In this document: piece by piece, positions 1-11,539 of the stretch
Layout of the letters: every line of letters begins with the position of its first letter
Numbering within the stretch: position 1 is the stretch's first letter
Source of the DNA: Symbiodinium natans
Taxonomy: Eukaryota; Sar; Dinophyceae; Suessiales; Symbiodiniaceae
DNA: 64,000 bases
NCBI GenBank assembly: GCA_905221605.1
Contig: CAJNDS010002602.1
Location: 124,001-188,000, forward strand
Direction: 5' to 3'
Notes under the pieces: generated by a model
Databases searched by the model: none
Seen by the model: the letters and a program-made list of their open reading frames with translations, nothing else
What the model was told of the DNA's origin: nothing
Made by a program: the position numbers and the translations under genes

Positions 1-121
1 ACCATGTATGTAGACTTCGGGAAAGGAACCGAAGGCAACCAAGGAACAAAAAACGGCGCCGCCTGCAGGTAACACACCGAAATAAGCAGATCGACATATC
101 GATATTGTCGAGTGTTTCGAG

Positions 122-1675
122 GACCTGCAGCAGGCGAACCTGCGCTTGGCGCAGCGCCTTGATCTTGTCCCGCAGCTGAAGATAAACCGGAAGCATGCTT
201 GGATTCGCTTGATGCACGTGTGTTATCGTATGTTGTGCAGTGCTTGTTTGACTTCTGGTTGCACCCAGTGTTGTGGAGCCCTCGTTCAGGCCGCCCGCCC
301 ACAGCGACAGGTCGGGGCTGGGGCAATCGCACGCGCGGCGCGCTTTACGATCTGGGTGCGCCTTTGCGGTGCTACAATGCTACAAGTGCTGGAATTCCTA
401 GCTTCAGTGGAATTCCTAGCTTCTAGTACGGTTTCGAACAAATCAGGCCTCTTCACCACCCGGCAGCTTTTGGACCAACCAGTAACCTGACGACAGGAGT
501 TGAATCCGTTTTGTCTGGCAGTTGGTGACATGCCGTCCTACATTGAATGGAGCTAGAAGTGTTTTTGCTCCTCTCCCCTCTCTCCTCCTCCTCCCCTCTC
601 CTCCTCCCCTCTCCTCCTCCCCTCTCCTCCTCCCCTCTCCTCCCCTCTCCTCCTCCCTTCTCCTCCTCCCCTCTCCTCTCTCCTCTCCTCCTCCCCTCTC
701 CTCCTCCCCTCCTCCCCCCCCCCCTCCTCCCCCTCTCCTCCCTCTCTCTCTCCTCCCCTCTCCTCCCTCTCCTCCCCTCTCCTCCCATCTCCTCCCCTCT
801 CCTCCCTCTCCTCCCTCTCTCCCCTCTGCCCCCTCCTCACCGGTACTAACCTCACCACCCCAGGATGATTGCAACAAGGCCCGAAAAGCCTCCACAATGC
901 TACAAAACACGTGAAACAGCACGGCGCCCTATGCGCCCGCTACCAACCATGAAATATGCACGTTTCCATAGGATTTGCAAGGTGGTTACAAGCCTGCTAG
1001 TGGGAATGTCGAAGAAAATAAGTTCCGCGCCTGGCAGGCTGCCCCACTTCCACATCTTGCGCTGAGCTTTGGCTAAACTTTGAGGGAGGCTTGAGGCTAT
1101 TTGAGGCTTGCAGAAGGCAAAAGTGCAAGCGGCACCCATAGACCCTGAAGCGACCCTGGGCTCTGCATCCTTGGCTGGGATGTGTCGTGAGCGACAAGGA
1201 CTGAGGAGCAGGCGCTTGCGATGCTGCCGCAGGAAGGAGACCTGCCCGGCTTGCAGGCCGGGGCTGACAACGATGCAGTGGCGCTGTTCCATGAATCTGG
1301 ATTGCCAGCTGTGCTGGATTAGTTAGATGTTCGTCGTGTGATCGTTGACATCCCGTTGTCCTTGCTTACGCACCGCAGTGCCCACCATCATCTCATATAG
1401 TCCACCAGAATACTGGGCTCCGCATCTCGGCTTGAGGGCGTCTCGGTTTGCACCTCAGGTTCGTGGGCTTTGTCGGGGTAATCGACCATTGCTTTCCAAG
1501 CGCGTGGCCTGAGCCCTTAAGAACCTAAATATGAATATGAATGCAACTAGAAATAAATACCTACACATATACATATACATAGACATATATGTATATGTAT
1601 ACTTATACTTTTACATGTATATGTATACATATATATATGTATACATATATATATGTGTATAAATGAAAATAAATA

Positions 1676-1712
<37 letters not shown>

Positions 1713-1735
1713 GTGTACTTGTACTTTTTTTACAC

Positions 1736-1767
<32 letters not shown>

Positions 1768-2088
1768 TTATTTATGTGGGGTGTGTTTTTATGGTACTGT
1801 CAGTCCTGGAGGATCCCTCATGGCTACATCCTGGCTCACATACATGTAGATGCAGCATGACACAACGCGGCCTGCAAGAAGCTCTGTGCGATGTCAGGCT
1901 CAAGTGGGCCGAATGCGAGAGGAGAGCCAGACACTGCGCTCGACCGTCGATCGGCTGACACGCGAGATGGAGGTGCAGCCGCAACTGCATGGTAGACTTT
2001 TCAGGAAGGAGCCCTACTCTGTTGAGATTAACGAGAGCTAGAGAGCTTGCAGGAGCTGAAGAGGATTAATGACGACTTGGCTGCAAAG
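122..2088 (+). CDS. Coiled-coil protein, partial (exons 122-180, 1898-1972, 2053-2088)
   Basis: Three short + strand pieces read as heptad-type helix. Exon 122-180 gives a peptide beginning [15 protein letters not shown]. Exon 1898-1972 is exactly 25 codons between an AG acceptor and a GT donor and includes [15 protein letters not shown]. Exon 2053-2088 gives [12 protein letters not shown] and ends at a GT donor. Joining the last two in phase gives a continuous helix (TREMEELKRIND). A fourth piece at 1200-1322 ([15 protein letters not shown], then a stop) may belong to the same gene or end another. The gene is open to the left and I see no exon after 2088. I recognise no family; a structural or motor-associated coiled coil is only a guess. 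Confidence 0.5.
557..835. repeat. Polypyrimidine microsatellite, CTCCTCCC-type units
   Basis: About 280 bases almost wholly C and T on the + strand, built from irregular repeats of CTCCTCCCCT with a run of C near 715-723. Reading frames of about 100-160 codons through it on both strands are Pro/Ser/Leu- or Glu/Gly/Arg-rich and are products of the repeat, not genes. Confidence 0.95.
1550..1772. repeat. AT-rich microsatellite (ATATAC/TATATG units)
   Basis: Alternating TATA, TACATA and TATATG units with almost no other sequence. No coding frame is supported. It lies between putative exons of the coiled-coil gene and is probably intronic. Confidence 0.9.
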
Positions 2089-2109
2089 GTCGATGACGAC
2101 TCTTGCTAG

Positions 2110-3886
2110 AAGTTATGACCGTGCGAATGCACGTTTATGTAGAAGGTGCGGTGGGTGGGGGGCTTGGTTATGACATGTTATGACCATGATACTCTAATCA
2201 TGCCAAAGCACTGGAACTTTCAGCATTTGTGCCTCTTTTGAAGATGCTGCAAAAAGGCTCCTTGACTTGCTGGAACAAGCCGCGCTGTTGCAAGCCCTTT
2301 GCGAATATGGCCACAATGCTGGAATTTTCAGCGTTTTTGCCGTTTGCGAGGAACATACTTCAAGAGGAATGTTTGATGTTTCTGCAACCAGACGTGCTGT
2401 CACAAGTGTTGATGCCTTTTTGCCTTTTTGCGAATATGCCCAAGAACACCGCTATTTGCAGCATGTTTGCGCTTTCTACAACAGAGTAAACCTTCACCAA
2501 CAACCACATCTCCAGGAAAGGGTTTCGACTTTTGTATGCGCGACAAAGACGTCCAAAACTGGAGTTTTAAGCAGTGCTCATTTCGCGTGGCAGGCGTGGT
2601 ATTTTCGCCATGCGTCTCTCTGAACCCTTGTACGGTTAACACCCCCGTGGGGTTTATTAATGTCTTGTAAGGTAAGGAGCATTTGTCGTCCAGTGCTCTG
2701 GTGCATTGCAGTCTTGAAGCTCTGTGCCTGAGGCCAGCATGCCAGACCCCTGAGCCGCAGTGAGCGCTCAAATGAAGTACTGGTCCAACATGAGTCTCGA
2801 TAGTTCTACCCGTTGCGTGCTCTTCAGTCCTCAGATGCAGGAATAGGCAGGAGACATCGTTCTAGCCTCAATGAGTGAAAGTAGCAGCCCAGCTTTCATG
2901 GTACGCCTGCTGTTCTGGCTTTCATGTTCAAACGTCCGTTAATGTTTTTCGTTTCTGCTGAACGCTCCTATTTGACCTAGCGCATCTCCAGGATTGTTTC
3001 CGGAATCCCGCAAACTGTAGGAGTTCTGGCTTGCACACGGCTTGAAGAGTTTCACTCGTGGCCTAGCCCAGCTGGCAGGATAATTCGTACTGTCTTGGGC
3101 AGAGAGTGGCGGGGGGTGTCAGCAGGGTCCGGTGATGTCCACAATGTTGCAAGTTCAGTTCTCTCAGGCGGCATTGTGCGTAAGGTTTCTGCAACCTCCT
3201 TTGCCTGCTCGTTCCTTATGGAACTCTATGAAACTCACCGACTTGACTTGAGAAGTTCTTTCTGAGACTGCCGACTCGCCTGGTGGTTGCCTGAGCTGTA
3301 GATTTTACCAATTTTTACAAAAACAGGACAGGAATTGTTGCTTGAAGAGGTCAAGGACATGTATCCGGAGGCTTCCCAGGCATAGGCGTGGAGTGGCGCC
3401 GAACGTTTCAAGAAGTCCGACACAGATTCCTTGACTGAAAATGCCGGCAGAGGTCAATGTCAAAGCGACGGACCTGCGTTCTGGAGAGCCGACCGGCCTA
3501 CTAGGTGCGAGTTGGAAGCGATAAAAACCGTAGTTGTGCAGATCCGATCGCTCTTTGCTCAGGATTGGCCCAAAGAAAACCTAGGGCCGACTTTCAAAGA
3601 AAAGGTCTTGGGCTAGAATGGTGAGGCATGTGGCTTGCAGCTTGAAGCTAGCTGCTCAACGCCAGTCGCAACAGCAGAAGCGTCTGTCCTTGCGCATGCA
3701 GAAATGAGTTCAGCCGCAAATGGCTTGCGGTATATGTGGTCCTGCATGAGGGGTATGCAACTTCATGCAACCTCATCTTCACCAGGTTCTAAGAGATTCC
3801 AATTGGCATTTCGCATGCCGGGCTTTCAGGCATGATAGGCATCTGGCTCAAGCCTTGTACCATGAAGCTCCCTCAAGTCGCAGCAG
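2110..3886. other. No recognised gene; one possible short exon
   Basis: A stretch of about 1.8 kb without a product I can name. At 2200-2500 the phrases TTTGCGAATATG and GGAATTTTCAGC recur, suggesting old local duplication. At 3441-3504 an ATG opens a 21-codon frame (MPAEVNVKATDLRSGEPTG) that ends at a GT donor. It could be a first exon, but it does not join in phase with the GH3 gene downstream. Confidence 0.4.
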
Positions 3887-6800
3887 ATGGGGGAGGCTTG
3901 GAAAAACGCCGCTGCTGCAGCTTCAGTGGCGGCTGCTGTAACGCTTTGGCAGGTGAGATCGAGGGAGTGGTCGGATGGTCACACCTTGTGTACCGCCGTG
4001 CAGCAACACGCGGCTTGTTCTTTCCTTATGTCTCCTTTTGTGCGGTTGAAGTGCTAGGGTCCTCGTCCAACAGGCCATAGACCTTTGAGTGCAAGGCAGA
4101 CCCCTGACACGCAGGCACTTTTCACACCTTTGAGATGCAGCGGCATGTTTCGGCTGCGTCGGATTCTTGCTGACGCCGAGAATGGTGAAATGGTCCAAGG
4201 ACGATTACTGCGGGAGCTTCTGCATAGGCACCAGTCTACCGAGTATGGCCGAATGGAGGGATTGCAGAATGTGGCTGGTTGGGATGCCTTTCGTCAGCAC
4301 CATCCTATCACCAATTACTCGCATTACGAGCCTTACATCGCGCGCATTCAGGCCGGTGAGGCTAATGTCCTGGCTGCAGGTCGACCGCATCTGCTGGCCA
4401 TGACTTCTGCCCCTCCTCAGTTCTTAGGAAGAATTTCTTGTGTTTTCAGATGGGCTGGTGTGTACTTCGAACATCCCCATCCTGAACTTCGTTTAATCGG
4501 GGACTCCGGAGAAACTGGTGTGATCTGGTGTGGGAATGTTTGCGGGGCGCTCCAGATACTGAATCTGCAGGATTCTCTGCACCTCAATCTTTGCAGGATT
4601 CTCTGGGAAAACATGCTCTGCGGAGTTTTCGGAGAGAGGGCACTCCCAGGATACCCTGCGGTTGGGGGCAGGAGGACTGCCAGGAGACCCGGGCAAATAG
4701 AAGCTGAGGAGAATAGCTGAGTTAAGCTCTGCCAGGCACGGTGCGGAACAAGGGACCAAGTCGAGCAAAACCGACAAACTGTAAGGCCACTGCTGGTGCT
4801 CCAAAGCTTCTACCTGACGTGCCGGACATCGGCTGGACTTTCTACCGCTTCTCGGTTCTTACGGGTTGGCTCGTGGGGACTTCGGCAGCGCAGCACCTGA
4901 CAGACACGACCCCCCGAAGTTTTCCAGGTTTGGTTGTTTGGATTTGGATGGCAGACTTGAGCTGTTACCGTAATTCGTGAGATCCTTAAGGACGCGGTGG
5001 CAGTGTAGCTCTGGCTGTGATTCACAAGAGCTTTCCAGAGGCGTGACTTGGAGTATGTGGAAGTTTTGATTTGAGGGCGTACAAGGCTGCAACCCTGCAC
5101 ATCGGGCTCTGAGGAATGGTGAGCTGTTTAGTTGAAGCTGACTTGATCGCGTGTGCCACTTTTAAACGAGGCACTAGTACACGGAGTGAGAACATGCTTC
5201 GAGAACTCGCCAGGTCGGGGACGCTGCAACGGAACTTAAAGCTGGCATTCAGAGCCAATTTGCAGCATCTGGACTCTGGTTTGGCTGTTGGCTGCAAACG
5301 GGCACCTGATAGCATCCGGGCTATATTGGCTGCATTACCATCTGCATCAGTTGTCAGAGATCGTTTCTTAGTTTCGTTTATGGCTAGTGTGATTATGGTG
5401 GGCCTTAAAATGTGTGCACGCACCATGTTGCAGACGCTCGCCTGAGACCACGCGGACCCCCGCAAATATTCCACAGCTAACCGCACGCTTCCTTCCAGGA
5501 TTCCAGTAGACGTAGTGAACCGCCGTTGCTACAGAAGGAAGCCTTCATATATGCCACGCATCCGTGCCCTGCCTCTGGCTCTTGCGCTTTTCCGTGCTTT
5601 CCCCAGACCTCTGGTTCGTTGACTCTCTCATGATCTCCTGTGTCATCTCGTGCTCCTGAGAATACTCGCTGGATGCTGAGCATTGTGGCGACAGCATTTC
5701 AGCACTCGTCTCATGGCTTGTCTCTCAGAAGCCATGACTCCTATAATTCAGTTTTGGAAGACAGCTGTCCTCTCACTGGCTTCCCAAGCGCTTCCATAGA
5801 CAGAATGTGGTTAAATGAAGCCCTGTCAATGCAGTTGGGGTTTCTGCAAGAAGGACAAAAGTAATACAGGCTAAAGGGTTTCCTGGGCAGGGGTTATGCG
5901 AGGGAGCATGTGGAATCTGCTAGGGCATTGTTTGATTCCTGGAGTTCCCTCGAGTATGGGGAATCTACCCCCGCACCACCCCCACCACATGCCCTCCGCA
6001 GCGGCAACCACACCCAAGGCCACTGGCATTGAAAACACATACGACGGTCACAGACCCGGCAAACGCCAAGGACCCCCCAGCCCGCAGCGGCACGACACAA
6101 ACACGAACTTCTACGCACATCTTTGGGGGTACATCCAGGCGAGCACTGTGCCCAAGGACCATGCAAGTACGGTGGGTATGTGGCTCGATGGGTGTGGTTG
6201 GGTGGCGGGTCGTTGTTTAGATTTGACTTTCTTCCCCAAGATCCGAGAAGAACTAGCCATTAGTTCCACAATCCCTTCCCGAGAAAGCCATTTGATGCTG
6301 GTGAAATAAACCGGTGGAGTCCTGGCCACCGTGAGATTATGCTTGTAAATGCTCGCGGGCGCCGTCGCAGACGAAGGAGAGCCAAAGTCATATGTCGCTT
6401 GGTGCATCGCCACACACGTCATGAGTTCAGGAGGAAGGAGGGCTTCAGCGGCTGTTGCAGGGGATGGCAATCTCGGCCGGAGGCCGAGGTGGTTTTGTCA
6501 TCCCTTGCTGATGTGCAGGCACTCTGTTCTAATATTAGTCGGATGCATGACAGGAGCGCTTGAATTCGGACCATCTTCACTACCCCCTGCCCCCTATGCA
6601 ACTCCATATGGATTTGGCATGGGGGCATGTCCACCGGCAATCGCAGATAAGAGTCTTGTCTCAGCCTCTCAGTCACACTGTCTCTCTGTCTGTCTCTCTG
6701 TTTCTATCTCTCTTTCTTTTTCCCCCCTCCCATGATGCATCTGCAGTTCTGGGAGCTTTCGCTAAGCACCAGCTGCCCGACAGTGTTCCCTTCCGACTCA

Positions 6801-8760
6801 CTTGCAGCAGGCTCTGGCTTTCGAGGCCCCGGCCTCATGGCTCGAAGATCCGTGAACATCTTATGGTCTTATGGTCAGGGGCCCTTGGAATCTTAAGGCA
6901 AGAGGGGGAGGGTTGGGGAAAGGGCGAAATGGGCTCATGCGAATGCCATCCCCCTAAACACCGCGATCCCGAACAACACCCGTACACGCGTGACCAAATG
7001 TGCAGCTAGCTGAAGATCGAATGATATAGGACATCTTGCACAACCCTTACGTCTCCTTCCGCCATTCCCGGACTCCGAGCGAATGACCCAAAAACTCAAT
7101 TACGCCACGCCGCATCGAGGCAAGAACTTTGACCGACTGCTATGCGCTTACTCGAGCCCTCGGGCGGCATATGACATCTTAAACGAAGCGGATGCCATGT
7201 ATGCCCACGCCGTGTTTGCGCTGAAGGATCGTAGCTTGGGCATGTTGGAAGCGAACTTCGCCTCCAACATTTGTGACTTCTTGGATTTCATCCAAGACCA
7301 CGGCCCAAGCCTAGCTTGCGACATCGAGGAAGGACGAATCTGGAGCCACCAGCGGCCGGAAGATCCGATTGCTGGCTCGCAGGCAGAGGCCGCTTTGAAT
7401 GCTGCCCTGCAGGCGCAGGGCAACGGAGAGTGCAAGAAGGGAGAGAGTGAAGAAAGTAAGCAAGACACTCCGATACTTAACAGCGAGCAGGCGAAGAGTG
7501 GGATTCGGCCAGGTACGTTACAAAGCCAAAACATGAAGATCACTTAAGAATACGTCAGCCGTTAGCCTTATATTTGAAGGCTGCTGGCGGCCCAGATCCT
7601 GATAGAGCGCAAGAAATACGCGAAGGGCTTGGCGAGCTTGGTCAAGGCTTGTCTGCGCACCGTCTGTGGCCCCGAATGAAGCTTGTGATAACAGTCACCA
7701 GCGGCAACTTTGAAGCCACTGCGGTAAGACTGAGACGCCTGCTAGACGGAATTCCGATCTATTCCCCGTTCTATGCCTCTACAGAGGGGCTATTGGGAGT
7801 AAACCTCTTTCCTTCGCAAAACAGATTACCTGAATACCTCTTGGATGCTGGTAGTGTGGTCTTCGAGTTTCTGCAGATGCCACCGGGCCGATCCAGCGAA
7901 TCCAGCAGTACAAAGGGCTGCGCACTGCGGGCTTGGGAAGTGGAGGTGGGGCAAAGATATGAGATACTGGTCACAACCCGCGGTGGCCTCTGCCGGTACA
8001 GGCTCGGCGATGTGGTGAGGGTGGTCGGTACCTTGGCAAGGTCTCAAACGAGCTGCAGACTGCCCCCTTAAGATGGTGCAATTTCTCATCAGTCAAGCAT
8101 GGGGTGGCAATTTCAGGGGAGCCTCGAAGATAGACCGCTGTTTGCCTTGAGGCAAGGTGGGTCAGATGCCTTTGGTATCACTGGAGGGCCGTGCTGACAA
8201 GTATCTTCCCTTGCCTGAAGGTCAACTGCCGGCCGCCCAACGGATTTGAGTCTTACCAACTAGGTGTTGTAGATTCCTCTTCATAATTTTCACAAGGAGG
8301 AAAATGCAGGAATCGTTTTGGTGCCCAATCTGCTCAGGACTATGTCTTCGTGCGGGCGCTGGCGAACAGCGCTCTTGCAGACAAGGTGCGTGGAGCCGTG
8401 CTCCTGCATCTCCCGGAGGACACATCTTCGGAAAAGCCTTCGCTCCAGCTCTGTGTTGAAGTCGATGCGGGCTGTGAAGTCTCGCGGGAAGATGTCCTGG
8501 ATTGGGATGCCGCTCTCTCCTCGGAAGCTGAAGCATATAGGGGCCTTCGTGAGCAGGGTGATTTGGCAGTGCCCATCTTGCACATTGCGCCGAGAGGTGC
8601 GTTCCGTGTAGTGCGCCAGCAATTTGCAAGCTCGATGTCGTCAACGTTGTCTCCACAACTACCAGGCGTAAGCTTAAGTCAAGTGAAGATGCCCCTGGTT
8701 CTGCATGGACGTCTAGCACGTGAACTGTTGGAGATCTGCCGCAAAGGGACGGTGGAGTGA
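3887..8760 (+). CDS. GH3-family (GH3/GHDC-like) protein, multi-exon
   Basis: GH3 proteins belong to the adenylate-forming superfamily; plant members join amino acids to auxin or jasmonate, and animal GHDC and algal members have unknown substrates. Supported exons are 3887-3952 (start MGEAWKNAAAAASVAAAVTL, a likely N-terminal membrane anchor), 4115-4408, 4786 to about 4850, about 7080-7490, 7580-8023, 8117 to about 8155, and 8338-8760 with a TGA stop. Family landmarks appear in order: STEYG; YEPYIARIQAGEANVL; TSATAGAPKLLP at the place of the TSGTTG nucleotide loop; MYAHAVFALKDR; FASNICDFLDFI with DIEEG; FYASTEGLLGVN; VVFEFLQ; YEILVTTRGGLCRYRLGDVV; and a C-terminal VSLSQVKMPLVL. Donors are GC or GT. 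Exons between 4850 and 7080 are missing from my model; 5116-5440 is coding-like in two frames and unassigned. The family call is firm, the substrate is not. Confidence 0.88.
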
Positions 8761-9418
8761 CCTGCGATAGGTGAGTGGCATAGCGCTTGCGGCATCTTGG
8801 CAACGATTCAAGGCAGCTTGTGGTCGTGGTCTTTCTGTAGCAACAAGGGTCGACGAGTCGACGAGATCCAAGTTGGGGAGCCGTTCTGTGTGAACGTGAT
8901 TTGGGTGATTTCTGTGATTTGTGGCCGGTGCTATTCGGTGCTTCATGTGCTCACACAGCGAGCGCGCCGCATCATGCTCGCACAGTGCCAGTCGGGATGG
9001 GCTGGTTGCTTTATCCTGGAGCGCGAATGCCCCTGGATGCTGACTGCTCCGTCCCGGCCAGGGAATGGCTTGCCATGGCTTCTGCCATTTCCAGCACAGG
9101 AGGAGACAGAAATGCCAGCGCGTGCAGCTGAAGCCTCGCTTGGAGCATGTACATTATGAGCACGGGTCATCTCTCGATTGTGCAGGTATGGCATACCTGA
9201 GCTTCAACGAAAGCTCTGGCCCTAGAACATGAGAACATGTTGCAAGTGCACGGGGTGGGAAGCTGCAGAGCGCAGCCAAAGTACCCAGGCTTCAACACAA
9301 ATCTGAAGTTCACGACGGATGGGACGGACGAGAGTGACGACATGCTTAAGAAGGCATCAGGGGCGCCTCATTGTTTGGTGATCTTGTGTGGGTTTCCAAT
9401 CTGCATGGGTAACTCGAG
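8761..9418. other. Intergenic or 5' region of eIF4E, nothing firm
   Basis: About 650 bases after the GH3 stop. The frame around 9296-9357 (NLKFTTDGTDESDDMLKK) could be the variable N-terminal exon of the eIF4E gene that follows, but nothing conserved supports it. No promoter motif or trans-splice acceptor can be assigned by eye. Confidence 0.3.
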
Positions 9419-11284
9419 GACCTACCTCTGCGATATACCTGGTCTATCTGGGAGCAGACGCTCGTCAACCATTAAGCTTGGCTCTAACTTGGCCCTGGTG
9501 CCACGCGACGGCTTCCGCATGAATGTGCAACGTGTGCCAGGATCATGCAGTCCACAGACAAGACCTCCGCATATTCCGACGCCACCCACAAGGTGCTTCA
9601 GTGTTGCAGTACTGTGGTACCGATCAATGGTGAGAAAATGCATGCTTATCCTTTGGCACCACCCAGTGGCAGCATGAGGTGCGAAACGTCTTGGGCAACT
9701 GTAGCGCCGGTTGATATTGATATCATCATTGATATCTGCCAGGTAGCCAGCTTTGCGACGGCTGCTCGCCCGGAGAGAGTCGCTAGGATGCTGCGCATGC
9801 AAGCTAGAAGAGCTATTGAGATGGTGGATTCTGTGAGTTACAGTCAGTATGTTGCGTTCTCGTGTCTTGATTGCAGGTCCAAACGTTCTGGAAGTTATGG
9901 AATCACATGCCCGGGTCTAAGTTGCACTTGCTGTGGCTCTTCCTGCAGTCATTTGCCGTGGAGGCCGCAACCGTCAGAGCTCTTGCAGCAGAAGCGCATG
10001 GTGCGCGAGCAGCCAGACGGGCCTCGATCCCAGAGCGGTTGCGTTAGAAATTTGCTGCAAGGCTCAGTGGATATTTCAAGCCAGGCTGCATGTCATCGAT
10101 GCAGTGATGATTTTCAGAGAAAACATTCGTCCTGAATGGGAGGACTGCTTTCGGGTCTCATGAGTAAGTGTCTCTCTGTGTGTGTGTGTGTGAGTGCGAT
10201 GAAGGGCTTTTATGCCATTGCAGCTCAGCGTCCGGGAGGGGCGACATGCGTCAAGCATAAATCCGGCTACGCTCGTGGTCCACGAGCCTCTAGCTTTAGA
10301 GGTTGCTGGTGGTGGTGGTGGTGCTGCTGCTGCTGCTGCTGCTGCTGGAGCTTCTGCTGCGGCTGTTCCCCTTTTCCAGAAAAGAAGGTGAACCCTCCAC
10401 CTTGCGCCCATGCTGTAGTTCTTGCTGCTTTGGGGCGTAGCGGCTGTGGGCGACAGCCGCGTTAGATTTATGTGCAAGGACAAGATGAATGCAGCCGGAG
10501 GGCACTTCCAGTTCCAACTGAAACCCGCGATCGGTGGCGGGCAGGTGGCTTTCAACCCATGTGAGCCAAACGGAATCTGACGTGATGTCGTTTTGTCTAT
10601 ATGCTTAACTAGCCTTCAAGAAATGCTAGCAGATATGAATTGCATATCCTTCCGGCAGGTGGACGAGTACTGGCCAGCGCCCGAGAGCTGACCTGCAGCT
10701 TCAATCAAGTCGTAGCGTTGTTAGCCCGAGCCCTTTGTAGCTCATGAAGACGGCTGTGCAAGTAAGACCCGCAAGAAGATGGATCCGGCAAGGAACAACC
10801 TCGTACTCGGCATGATCGGGGCCACTATAGAGCCTGCCAATATGATTACAGGGCTCCGCCTGGCTGCTGGCCCAGTTCGTTCACTTGTTGTCAGCTCATG
10901 TGAATGTGAACAATTGTGCACAGCTCAGAGACTGCACTCGAAATAACATTTAAAACTAACAGGTCGACAAGCTTTCCGGGCCGAGGGCTGCAGGTGTCAT
11001 TCGCCTCGAGGCTTTCCCGAGTCTCTGCAGTGTCAAGATGAGGCTCAGCAAGAGCCGCCATGTCCACAGCAAATGATCCGCTGCAGGTGTGGTTCGCCAA
11101 TTATGACGACACCCAGGTGTGCTATTAGTAAGAGCACATTCATGTCCTCCTCTTTGTGTAGAATGACTAGATTATTGTAACGGCTAGCGCCGTGACGCCG
11201 ACGGGGTGGGCGTGTGCTGGAGCTTAGGGTGGTGAGAGTGGTGGGGTGCTGAAGCCGGTAACATAGACCCTGTGAGGGTGGGGG

Positions 11285-11315
<31 letters not shown>

Positions 11316-11539
11316 TAGGGATGGGAGAGTGGCGGGGCGGGGCCCTGCGAGGGTGGGGGGTGGGGGGGAAAGGGTTCGCAGAACAACGGCTTCACTGGCA
11401 CCGACGGAAAAAGTTCATTGGTGAAGTTCTCGGACTGATGCCACGCGCTTGTTCAGTGTGGCAGGCAGTGAATGCGCTGAAGAAGAATGTGGAGAAGTGC
11501 ATGGCAACACGGCTGGTGCGCCGCAGAGCTGCTGTGTAG
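9419..11539 (+). CDS. eIF4E: Eukaryotic translation initiation factor 4E (cap-binding protein), 5' end missing
   Basis: eIF4E binds the mRNA 5' cap and recruits eIF4G. Exons placed by homology and phase: 9419-9459, 9541-9613, 9877-9908, 9964-10020, 10085-10142, 10479-10544, 10659-10672, 10793-10862, 10963-11010, 11087-11116 and 11465-11539 (TAG). The joined protein reads YTWSIWEQ, then YSDATHKV, TVQTFWKLWNHMPQPSELL (the FW is the eIF4G-contact region), KRMVREQPDG, DAVMIFRENIRPEWED (the Trp-Glu pair that clamps the cap), MNAAGGHFQFQLK, VDEYWNNLVLGMIGATIEPA, GLRLVDKLSGPRA, VWFANYDDTQ and a basic C terminus. A Tyr (AYSDAT) sits roughly where mammalian Trp56 stacks on the cap; that is inference. 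Six introns have GC donors, three GT and one GA (10143). Residues before the first Trp motif were not found. Confidence 0.95.
10308..10362. repeat. Trinucleotide microsatellite (GGT)n(GCT)n in eIF4E intron
   Basis: A GGT run followed by a GCT/GCTGCTG run, inside the intron between eIF4E exons 10085-10142 and 10479-10544. A short TG run precedes it at about 10178-10192. Confidence 0.85.
11287..11315. repeat. Run of 29 G in the last eIF4E intron
   Basis: Twenty-nine consecutive G on the + strand, embedded in a G-rich region from about 11270 to 11370, within the intron before the terminal eIF4E exon. The exact length may be affected by sequencing. Such runs can form G-quadruplexes. Confidence 0.85.

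Noticed and set aside
443-922. Frames of 100-159 codons on both strands across 443-922
   Set aside because: They are translations of the CTCCTCCC microsatellite and consist of Ser/Pro/Leu or Glu/Gly/Arg runs.
5022-5486. 154-codon - strand frame within the GH3 region
   Set aside because: It lies inside a + strand gene. The + frames over the same bases are equally open, and no family matches either reading.
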